Shown here one piece after another: positions 21,042 to 28,947 of a stretch of DNA of 40,853 nt. The notes beneath the pieces were generated by a model. The model did no database searches, was not told the DNA's origin, and saw nothing but the letters and a program-made list of their open reading frames with translations. The DNA is taken from the NCBI GenBank assembly GCA_003282895.1, contig QBYI01000003.1, positions 1-40,853 on the forward strand, written 5' to 3'. The translations under genes and the position numbers were made by a program. Source of the DNA: Pelagibacteraceae bacterium AG-325-F15. GTDB taxonomy: Bacteria; Pseudomonadota; Alphaproteobacteria; Pelagibacterales; Pelagibacteraceae. Every line of letters starts with the position of its first letter. Position 1 is the first letter of the stretch.

Positions 21042-21827
21042 ATGTTTCAAAATATTATAGAAGTTTTAATTCTATCAGCAATCCAAGGAATATCTGAATT
21101 TCTACCAATAAGCTCATCAGCACATTTAATATTAGTTTCTAGCTTATATGAGTTTAAATCAAGCTCTCTATTAATAGATATTAGTCTTCATTTAGGTTCG
21201 TTATTTGCAATAATTTATTTTTTTCGAAAAGAATTACTAGATATTAAAAATAATCAAAGGATCTTAGGTTTAATTACGTTAGGATCAATTCCTCTTATAA
21301 TAGTTGGATATTTTTTATACCAAACAGGTATTATTTATAGTTTGAGAAATATTAAGGTTATTGCTTGGACAACTTTAATATTTGGAATTATTTTGTATAT
21401 TGCTGATAAAAGTCGTTTTGATAAAAAAATTTCAGCTAATTTAAATTTTCAATCAATTTTAATTATTGGATTATTTCAAATATTTTCACTAATTCCAGGT
21501 GTTAGTAGAGCTGGGATTACAATGACGGCTGCGAGGATTTTAAAATTTAATAGGGTAGACTCTAGTAAAATTTCATTCTTACTTTCAATTCCAGCACTTA
21601 GTGGTGCAAGTTTTCTTGGATTAAAAGATTTATTTGATCAATCAGTTGAATTTAATTACTTAATAATAATCGCAATAGTATCTTCATTTATTTTTTCTTT
21701 TATAACAGTTAAATTCTTTTTAGAATATATTAATAAATTTTCTATGAATGCTTTTGTAATTTACAGAATTATAATAGCTTTAATTTTATTTTTTTATAAT
21801 TTATTTTTAATCTCTGGAGCTAATTGA
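21042..21827 (+). CDS. uppP: Undecaprenyl-diphosphatase (BacA/UppP)
   Basis: 261 aa; LILSAIQGISEFLPISSSAHLIL and SLIPGVSRAGITMTAAR signatures. Confidence 0.96.
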   Translation: MFQNIIEVLILSAIQGISEFLPISSSAHLILVSSLYEFKSSSLLIDISLHLGSLFAIIYFFRKELLDIKNNQRILGLITLGSIPLIIVGYFLYQTGIIYSLRNIKVIAWTTLIFGIILYIADKSRFDKKISANLNFQSILIIGLFQIFSLIPGVSRAGITMTAARILKFNRVDSSKISFLLSIPALSGASFLGLKDLFDQSVEFNYLIIIAIVSSFIFSFITVKFFLEYINKFSMNAFVIYRIIIALILFFYNLFLISGAN

Positions 21828-22684
21828 GAAAATATAACAGCTATTAATATTAATATACATCCAATAATATTATCAATATCTAATATCTGATTTAATATTA
21901 TCCAAGCTGCAATTACTGCAAAAACTCCTTCAAGAGAATATATAATTGCAGCAGGAGCTTCATCAATATTTTTTTGTGCAAACATTTGAAGTGTAAAAGC
22001 AATACCACCAGATAAAACTCCAGCATAAATTATTGATGAGCTTTCTAGAAGAATATTTGATAAAACAACATCTTCAAAAGTGTATGCTGAGATTATCGAT
22101 AGTGTGGCAACAAATACTGCTTGTAAAGCAGCATAAAACATTGGGATATCAAATATTTTCATAAATTTACCTGCAAAAATTATGTGAAAAGCCCAAAATA
22201 AAGAACATAAAATTACAAGTGCATCACCTTTCATAATTTCTGAGTCAGAGAAATTACTTAATAGATAAACTCCATATACACAAAGGGCAATTGAAGGCCA
22301 AATACTCCAATGAACTTTTTGAGAATATAAAAAAAATAACAATATTGGAACTAAAGGTACATAAAATACAGTGAAAAAAGCAGCATTTGCAACATTCGTG
22401 TATTGAAGGGAAGCTTGTTGTAACGATGTTCCTAAAAATAATGAAAAACCCATGAACACAAGATATTTGATAAATCTTTTTCTATCTAAATTTATTTGGC
22501 TAATAATTTTTTTTTTTTCAAATATTAGTGCGAAAGGTAATATGGCTACAAAACCAACAAGAAATCTAGCTGCATTAAAAGTTAAAGGACCAATATTGTC
22601 CATACCAGTATCTTGAGCAATAAAAGCAGTTCCCCAGATAAATGTTGTAATTAAAGCACAAATTAATGATAAGGGTTTTGTCAT
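21794..22684 (-). CDS. EamA/DMT-superfamily permease
   Basis: 296 aa, multiple TM segments; FIWGTAFIAQDTGMDNIGPLTFNAARFL, VANAAFFTVFYVPLVPIL, SLEGVFAVIAAWIIL. Confidence 0.9.
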   Translation of the reverse strand: MTKPLSLICALITTFIWGTAFIAQDTGMDNIGPLTFNAARFLVGFVAILPFALIFEKKKIISQINLDRKRFIKYLVFMGFSLFLGTSLQQASLQYTNVANAAFFTVFYVPLVPILLFFLYSQKVHWSIWPSIALCVYGVYLLSNFSDSEIMKGDALVILCSLFWAFHIIFAGKFMKIFDIPMFYAALQAVFVATLSIISAYTFEDVVLSNILLESSSIIYAGVLSGGIAFTLQMFAQKNIDEAPAAIIYSLEGVFAVIAAWIILNQILDIDNIIGCILILIAVIFSQLAPEIKNKL

Positions 22685-22710
22685 ACTTGATTAATTGATT
22701 AGAAAATTAT

Positions 22711-23805
22711 TTAAAATATGTTGTTGATTTTACAGATACTTTCAAAATCTTCCATATTTATGTAGCAACCAGCCATTTTTCTTTTTCCCTGAAATGAACC
22801 TCGCCCATGTAAAACTCTCCAGTTATTAAAAATTAAAAGCTCACCAGGTTTTAAAATATGTCTCCATTGATATTCAATATTGTTTGCTAAGTTATCAAAT
22901 TGTGTAATTGCCTCATAAAATTTTAACATAAGCTCATTTTCCATTCTAAATTCAGCACGATCATAGTTATTAAAGCTTACTTGAGTTAATTCATTTTTAG
23001 AGTTATGTCGGAAAATTGGTCTTCTTGCTTCAAGTATCACACCATCACCAACATATTTTCCTGGAACCTCAACGTTTGAAAGTATTTCGAATATCTCTTT
23101 TTGTTTTTTTAAAGTTTCAGCAATTTTGAAACCGTCTACCATAATCGACTCTCCACCTGTCGCATCATAATCACAACATAATAATAATTGAAGCCCCGGT
23201 GCATCTTTACTATAAGTAGAGTCTGTATGTGGTCTTAGTTCCTCTTGAGTATAAGCGCTATCAGCCATCTCTGCATTAGACTCGAATTCCCACAATCCTC
23301 CAAAAATAGATTGTCTTACGTAACCTATCTTGTTTGCGATTACATCTACAGTTTCCATATTGGTTTTGCAGTTTGTTATTACACAGAAACCATATTCATA
23401 TAAATTTTTAAGAAAAAATTTAAATCCATCATCAGAGACTACATCGTTATAATTCAGATAAACTTGATCATTAATGTCCTTACTCTTCCATAAGGAAAAT
23501 TTCTGATCTGTAGTGTCTTTTTTGATTAAATTTTTTTGTAAAAATTCTGTTGAATACTTGATCATTTTTTCTGAATCTGACCATAAAATATTTACACAAT
23601 TGCCATTTTCACTTACCGATGCCTCTTTAATGAATAAGTTTGTATCTAATTTAGCAGTAAAAGTTTTTCTTTGGTGGCTTCTTTGATCCCAATTTTCATC
23701 ATCTTTTGCATGATCTCTAAGCCAAATATTGGGAAAATTATCATCTATATTATTTTTAAATTTTACATGAAGACTATCTGGTAAAATTTTAATATTTTCT
23801 ATCAT
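22711..23805 (-). CDS. Gamma-butyrobetaine hydroxylase-like / TauD-superfamily Fe(II)/2OG dioxygenase
   Basis: 364 aa; N-terminal FPNIWLRDHA, YGFCVITNCKTNMETV, LRPHTDSTYSKDAPGLQLLLC (HxD), ELLIFNNWRVLHGRGSF (distal His). Confidence 0.85.
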   Translation of the reverse strand: MIENIKILPDSLHVKFKNNIDDNFPNIWLRDHAKDDENWDQRSHQRKTFTAKLDTNLFIKEASVSENGNCVNILWSDSEKMIKYSTEFLQKNLIKKDTTDQKFSLWKSKDINDQVYLNYNDVVSDDGFKFFLKNLYEYGFCVITNCKTNMETVDVIANKIGYVRQSIFGGLWEFESNAEMADSAYTQEELRPHTDSTYSKDAPGLQLLLCCDYDATGGESIMVDGFKIAETLKKQKEIFEILSNVEVPGKYVGDGVILEARRPIFRHNSKNELTQVSFNNYDRAEFRMENELMLKFYEAITQFDNLANNIEYQWRHILKPGELLIFNNWRVLHGRGSFQGKRKMAGCYINMEDFESICKINNIF

Positions 23806-23835
23806 TTATTAAATCTAAGATATTTTTTGTAAAAA

Positions 23836-25101
23836 TTAAATTGCTAATTTATAAGCAAAATTCCTGCCTAAATTTTCCTTTAAATCATTGTTAAATCTTG
23901 CTGCTTCCGCACCATCTATAATTCTATGATCATAAGATAGAGATAACGGTAACATTGTTCTCATATGCAGTTTTCCATCAATCAATATTTGTTTTTTTTG
24001 AGATTTGCCTACTCCTAAAATTGCAACTTCTGGAAAATTTATAATTGGAGTAAAAAATGACCCTCCAATTCCACCCAAACTTGTAATCGTCATAGACCCA
24101 CCAAATAATTCTTTTTTTTCAATTTTTAGATTTCTGCATAGTTCACTAATTTCTTTTAATTCTTTACTTAAATGTAAAATTTTTTTGTTATTAGCATTTC
24201 TGATTTTAGGAACCATCAAACCATTAGGCGTATCAACAGCAATTCCAATATGAAAATATTTTTTTAATGTCATTTTTCCAGTTTCAATTTCATCGATAGA
24301 AGAATTAAAACTTGGGAATTTTTTTAAAGAAGCTACTAATGCTTTAATTATAAACGCTAAAGGAGTGATTTTAATTCTTTCTCCAGTGTAAATATCTTTA
24401 AGAGAACTTCTGAAATTCTCCATTTCTGTTATATCTGCCTCATCATGGTTTGTTACATGTGGTATCGTTGTCCAAGAATTAGTTAAATAAACTGTAGATA
24501 ATTTTTTTACTCTTGGAATTTCTTTAACTTCAATTTCTCCAAAATCAGAATGTTCAAATTCATTTCTAATTTTATTAGTATTATTTTCTTTTATTTCAAC
24601 AATATTTTTTGATTTAGAAGAAACGAATTTTTTTATATCTTCCTCAATAACTCTTCCATCTTTTTCACTTCCTATAACCTGGGTAATATCTACTCCAAGC
24701 TCCCTAGCAAATTTTCGAGCTTTCGGACTGGCAAGAGATATTTCTTTAGATAAAGTTTTAGTTTGATTATTATTTGTTTTCTTTATTTCTGGTTTAATCT
24801 CTTTAATTTCTTTTAGGTCTTTTTCTTTATTTTGCTTTTCTTCATCTTTTATCTTCGTTAGTGACTCACCTTCTAAAATTAATATTAAATCACCCTCTGA
24901 AACTTTATCTCCTACTTTTAAATTTAAAGATTTGATTTTACCCTCAAAGTTAGAAGGAATCTCTACGCTAGATTTATCACTTTCAATGGTTATCAAAGGA
25001 TCATTCTTTTTTATTTCTTGACCCTCAGAAACTAAAACTTCAATTACCTCAACATCTTTAAAATCTCCAATATTAGGTACTTTAATTTCAGTAACTAGCA
25101 T
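23836..25101 (-). CDS. aceF: Pyruvate dehydrogenase E2, dihydrolipoamide acetyltransferase (single lipoyl domain)
   Basis: 421 aa; lipoyl motif TIESDKSSVEIPS, peripheral-subunit-binding domain SPKARKFARELGVDITQVIGSEKDGRVIEEDI, catalytic LSYDHRIIDGAEAARF. Confidence 0.95.
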   Translation of the reverse strand: MLVTEIKVPNIGDFKDVEVIEVLVSEGQEIKKNDPLITIESDKSSVEIPSNFEGKIKSLNLKVGDKVSEGDLILILEGESLTKIKDEEKQNKEKDLKEIKEIKPEIKKTNNNQTKTLSKEISLASPKARKFARELGVDITQVIGSEKDGRVIEEDIKKFVSSKSKNIVEIKENNTNKIRNEFEHSDFGEIEVKEIPRVKKLSTVYLTNSWTTIPHVTNHDEADITEMENFRSSLKDIYTGERIKITPLAFIIKALVASLKKFPSFNSSIDEIETGKMTLKKYFHIGIAVDTPNGLMVPKIRNANNKKILHLSKELKEISELCRNLKIEKKELFGGSMTITSLGGIGGSFFTPIINFPEVAILGVGKSQKKQILIDGKLHMRTMLPLSLSYDHRIIDGAEAARFNNDLKENLGRNFAYKLAI

Positions 25102-25739
25102 TATAATTTAGTAGGCATTGGTCTTTCACCGTTAATATTATATTTTTTTATAGCCTCTTTCGCATATTTTGAAGTTATTAACTGCTCTTTAGCTAAAACA
25201 CTTAAACTATAAGCAACCAAGTGTTCCTTATCCACTTCAAAAAATTTTCTAAGTTTTTTTCTCGTATCACTTCTGCCAAATCCATCTGTTCCTAGAGAAT
25301 AAAAGCTTTTATTGGTATACGGTCTAATTTGATCTGAATGCATTCTCATGTAATCAGAAGCCGCCATAATTGGCCCCTCTGTTTTTCCTAAACATTGATC
25401 TACATATGATATTTTCTGATCTTTATCTGGATTTAATAAATTATATCTTTCAACTTCCATCCCATCTTTTCTTAGCTCATTAAAACTTGTAACACTCCAA
25501 ATTTCACTATCTATCTGATAATCATTTTGAAGGATTTCAGCAGCTGATATCATTTCACGTAAAATTGTGCCTGAGCCTAAAAGTTGAATTTTTGTTTTTT
25601 TAAATTCATTATATTCTTTAATCTTATACATGCCTTTAAGAATGCCCTCTTCACATTTTTTATCTTTTGGGATCTCAGGATGAGAATAGTTTTCATTCAT
25701 TGTGGTAATATAATAAAAAACATTTTCATTTTTTTTCAT
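25101..25739 (-). CDS. aceE: Pyruvate dehydrogenase E1 (homodimeric type), C-terminal fragment ORF
   Basis: 212 aa; NENVFYYITTMNENYSHPEIP, IQLLGSGTILREMISAAEIL, SLGTDGFGRSDTRKKLRKFFEVD continue AceE directly after the upstream ORF; ATG lies in the other reading frame, 14-nt overlap. Confidence 0.92.
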   Translation of the reverse strand: MKKNENVFYYITTMNENYSHPEIPKDKKCEEGILKGMYKIKEYNEFKKTKIQLLGSGTILREMISAAEILQNDYQIDSEIWSVTSFNELRKDGMEVERYNLLNPDKDQKISYVDQCLGKTEGPIMAASDYMRMHSDQIRPYTNKSFYSLGTDGFGRSDTRKKLRKFFEVDKEHLVAYSLSVLAKEQLITSKYAKEAIKKYNINGERPMPTKL

Positions 25740-28140
25740 GCATACGCCTCATACCTTCTCTAAAAATAACTGCTAATTCGTAATGAAAAGTTGGATCATA
25801 AGTAACACAATTGGGTATTGTTGAGGCTATTAAATGACTATGCCCATCTTGGTGTTGCAGACCTTCACCTGCTAGTGTTGTTCTACCTGCGGTAGCTCCG
25901 ATCAAAAAACCCCTTGCTTGGCTATCACCTGCTGCCCATGCAAGATCCCCAACTCTTTGAAAACCAAACATCGAGTAGAAAATATAAATTGGTATCATTT
26001 CTATATCATGATTTGTGTATGCTGTAGCGGCTGCAATCCAAGATGACATTGCGCCAGCTTCATTAATTCCTTCTTCTAATACCTGGCCACTTTTATCCTC
26101 ACGATAAGAACTTAATTGAGCCGCATCTTCAGGTTCATATTTTTGCCCTTCGTGTGCATAGATACCAATTTTCTGAAAAAATCCTTCCATGCCAAAAGTT
26201 CTTGCTTCATCAGGAATAATTGGAACTAACCGTGGTGAAATATTTTTATCTCTTAATAAATTTGTCAACATTCTTACTAAAGCCATAGTAGTAGACATTT
26301 CTTTTTCACCAGTTGAAACTTTCATAAAATCAAAAATGTCTTTTGATGGGGTTTTAATAGGCTTAGCGTAAGTTGTTCTTTCTGGTAAAAACCCACCTAA
26401 GTTTAATCTTCGCTCTTTTAAATACTTAATTTCAGGTGACTTATCATCAGGTTTAAAATATTCAATATTTCTAACTTGTTCATCTGATAAAGGTACGTCA
26501 AATCGATCCCTGTAATACATCAAATCATCAACATCTAATTTTTTTGTTTGGTGAGTTGTGTTAACACTTTCACCCGTCTTACCCATTCCATAACCTTTTA
26601 TGGTTTTAGCTATAATTACGGTAGGACTTCCTTGGTTTTTAGATGCTTTATCATATGCAGCAAAAACTTTATGTGGATCATGACCACCTCTATTTAGTCT
26701 CCAAATATCTTTATCTGACAAACTAGAGACTAATTCATGTGTCTCGGAATATTTTCCAAAAAATTTTTCTCTGACGTATGCCCCATCTCTTGCCTTCATT
26801 GCTTGATATTCACCATCAACTGTTTCATTCATTATTTTTACTAAATGACCAGTTTTATCATTTGCTATTAATGAGTCCCAATAAGAACCCCAAATTACTT
26901 TAATTACGTTCCAACCAGATCCTCGGAAACTACCTTCTAATTCTTGAATGATTTTCCCATTTCCTCTTACAGGACCATCTAATCTTTGCAAATTACAATT
27001 AATAACAAAAATTAAATTATCTAATTTTTCTCTTGCAGCTAAACCAATAGCACCCATAGACTCTGGCTCATCCATTTCACCATCACCTAAAAATGCCCAA
27101 ACTTTTCGACCCTCATCTTTTATAAGTCCTCGATTAATTAAATATTTCATGTATCTTGCTTGATATATTGCAAGCATAGGTCCTAGCCCCATTGAGACAG
27201 TTGGAAACTGCCAAAATTTTGGCATCAACCAGGGATGAGGATATGAGGAAAGCCCATCTGTATTAACCTCTTGCCTAAAACTATCTAATTGTTTTTCACT
27301 CAATCTTCCTTCTAAGAAAGCTCTTGCGTACATGCCTGGTGCACTATGTCCTTGAAAATAAACTAAATCTCCGCCAAATTTATTATTTTTTGCTCTCCAA
27401 AAGTGATTCATTCCTACATCATATAATGTTGCTGCTGATGCAAATGTACCTATATGTCCACCAAGTTCAGGGAATTTTTTGTTTGCTCTGACTACCATTG
27501 CAGCTGCATTCCATCTAATTAAAGATCTAATTCTTCGTTCAATATTTTGATCTCCATTTGATTTTACCTCTGCCTCTGGAGGGATTGTATTGATGTAAGG
27601 AGTATTTTGAGTATATGGAATATTAGCGCCTTCTCGATATGCTTTATTGATTAACTCTTTGATTAAAAAGTGAGCTCTCTGATTACCATTTTTAGAAATT
27701 ACAGCAGACAAAGACTCTAACCAATCTTGTGTTTCTAAAGGATCAATGTCACCACTTTTAGTTACTTGAATAATTGACTGCTCTTTTTTTCGAACTGGTT
27801 CTTGAGAAATTACAGTTTCTTCTTTTTTTTGTGCCATTGCGGCTTCTGCTTGTTTGATAATACTCTCTGTATCTTTCGGAATTGACTTATCGTCTAAAAT
27901 TTTACTAGAGGAAGAAACGTTTAAAAGCAAATCATCTTTTGAAATTTTATCACCTACTTTGATTGCTATATTTTCTATTTTTCCTGAAACGGTAGAAGGG
28001 ATTTCAACGCTAGATTTATCGCTTTCAATAGTAACTACTGGGTCATTTACTTTTATCTGATCGCCTTCTTTAACAAGTATCTCAATAACCTCAACATCTT
28101 CAAAATCTCCAATATCTGGGACAACTAATTTTTCAGTCAT
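25726..28140 (-). CDS. aceE: Pyruvate dehydrogenase E1 (homodimeric type), N-terminal and central part with an added N-terminal lipoyl domain
   Basis: 804 aa; N-terminal lipoyl domain VTIESDKSSVEIPS, then DWLESLSAVISKNG, GGHIGTFASAATLYDVGMNHFWRA, FLGDGEMDEPESMGAI, YGMGKTGES, EGLQHQDGHSHL; ends at EGMRRMHEKK* where E. coli-type AceE continues into NVYYYITT. Confidence 0.95.
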   Translation of the reverse strand: MTEKLVVPDIGDFEDVEVIEILVKEGDQIKVNDPVVTIESDKSSVEIPSTVSGKIENIAIKVGDKISKDDLLLNVSSSSKILDDKSIPKDTESIIKQAEAAMAQKKEETVISQEPVRKKEQSIIQVTKSGDIDPLETQDWLESLSAVISKNGNQRAHFLIKELINKAYREGANIPYTQNTPYINTIPPEAEVKSNGDQNIERRIRSLIRWNAAAMVVRANKKFPELGGHIGTFASAATLYDVGMNHFWRAKNNKFGGDLVYFQGHSAPGMYARAFLEGRLSEKQLDSFRQEVNTDGLSSYPHPWLMPKFWQFPTVSMGLGPMLAIYQARYMKYLINRGLIKDEGRKVWAFLGDGEMDEPESMGAIGLAAREKLDNLIFVINCNLQRLDGPVRGNGKIIQELEGSFRGSGWNVIKVIWGSYWDSLIANDKTGHLVKIMNETVDGEYQAMKARDGAYVREKFFGKYSETHELVSSLSDKDIWRLNRGGHDPHKVFAAYDKASKNQGSPTVIIAKTIKGYGMGKTGESVNTTHQTKKLDVDDLMYYRDRFDVPLSDEQVRNIEYFKPDDKSPEIKYLKERRLNLGGFLPERTTYAKPIKTPSKDIFDFMKVSTGEKEMSTTMALVRMLTNLLRDKNISPRLVPIIPDEARTFGMEGFFQKIGIYAHEGQKYEPEDAAQLSSYREDKSGQVLEEGINEAGAMSSWIAAATAYTNHDIEMIPIYIFYSMFGFQRVGDLAWAAGDSQARGFLIGATAGRTTLAGEGLQHQDGHSHLIASTIPNCVTYDPTFHYELAVIFREGMRRMHEKK

Positions 28141-28232
28141 TCTTTTAAACGGTTTATATACCTAAAAAAAAAGTATATTTAATGATATTTTAGCACATTA
28201 ATTAGAAATTTTATGCAAAGCTGTAATTTTAT

Positions 28233-28249
28233 TTAACAAAAATTGTTAA
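28233..28249. promoter_or_regulatory. Palindrome upstream of aceE / tRNA-Arg (candidate operator)
   Basis: TTAACAA-AAA-TTGTTAA, perfect 7-bp arms, in the only noncoding interval upstream of aceE. Confidence 0.35.
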
Positions 28250-28303
28250 TAAAATTCAAAAATACAGTAACTTCATAATATTTTTATAAAAAAAATTAAT
28301 AAA

Positions 28304-28380
28304 GGACCGCTGGCCAAATTGGATAAGGCGCTCGGCTACGAACCGGGAGATTCCAGATTCGAGTTCTGGGCGGTCCACCA
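28304..28380 (+). tRNA. tRNA-Arg (anticodon ACG), CCA encoded
   Basis: Acceptor GGACCGC/GCGGTCC, anticodon stem-loop CTCGG-CTACGAA-CCGGG, T-arm CCAGA-TTCGAGT-TCTGG, 3' ACCA. Confidence 0.96.
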
Positions 28381-28394
28381 AAAAAGGAAATTGA

Positions 28395-28493
28395 ATGTTA
28401 GATTGGTTACTTAAGGCATCACTTCAAAGATCAGTGATATACTTTTTTATAATTATTTTTATAATTTTATTAATTTTAACTTTTGTATTATAA
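28395..28493 (+). CDS. Putative small membrane protein (32 aa), not in supplied ORF track
   Basis: ATG 28395 to TAA 28493: MLDWLLKASLQRSVIYFFIIIFIILLILTFVL; AGGA-like RBS in AAAAAGGAAATTGAATG; single predicted TM stretch; lies between the tRNA and the thioesterase gene. Confidence 0.5.
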   Translation: MLDWLLKASLQRSVIYFFIIIFIILLILTFVL

Positions 28494-28499
28494 AAAACT

Positions 28500-28904
28500 A
28501 TGAGCAATGAATTTGAACAAATAAGTATTAAGCCTGGATTTATGAAACATAATGGAGGTGTTTTATTTAGAACAATTTCTGAGACAGAATATGAATTTAA
28601 ATCTACAATTAATGAAAATCATTTGAATGCTGCAGGCATCACTCATGGTGGTTATTTATCTGCTTTAATTGATGCAGGAGCTGGAACATCAGCTCATAGA
28701 GCAGCTAACGGAACGCCTTGTGTAACTATTTCTCTAGATTTAAAATTTATAGGTGCTTCAAAAGTTGGTGATGAGATAACTGGATTTACAAAAATATTAA
28801 AAAAGACAAATACTTTGATATTTTTGTTTTGTGAATTAAAGTGCAATAACAAAACTATAACCTCTGGTTCTGGGGTGTGGAAAATTTTAAAAATCAAAGA
28901 TTGA
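28500..28904 (+). CDS. PaaI/hotdog-fold thioesterase family protein
   Basis: 134 aa; NAAGITHGGYLSALIDAGAGTSAHRA, CVTISLDLKFIGASKVGDEI, hotdog HGG motif. Confidence 0.88.
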   Translation: MSNEFEQISIKPGFMKHNGGVLFRTISETEYEFKSTINENHLNAAGITHGGYLSALIDAGAGTSAHRAANGTPCVTISLDLKFIGASKVGDEITGFTKILKKTNTLIFLFCELKCNNKTITSGSGVWKILKIKD

Positions 28905-28947
28905 ATATAATTATAATTAAAAATATTTTTTATATAATAATGTTATA

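Noticed and set aside
24005-24253. 82-aa + strand ORF inside aceF
   Set aside because: Antisense shadow ORF over the conserved E2 catalytic domain.
25729-25736. dnaX-like programmed -1 frameshift at A_AAA_AAA followed by TGA in aceE
   Set aside because: The heptamer and an upstream GAGG fit visually, but frame arithmetic shows the downstream ORF is +1, not -1; a -1 shift would read ATG AAA ATG TTT in the wrong frame.
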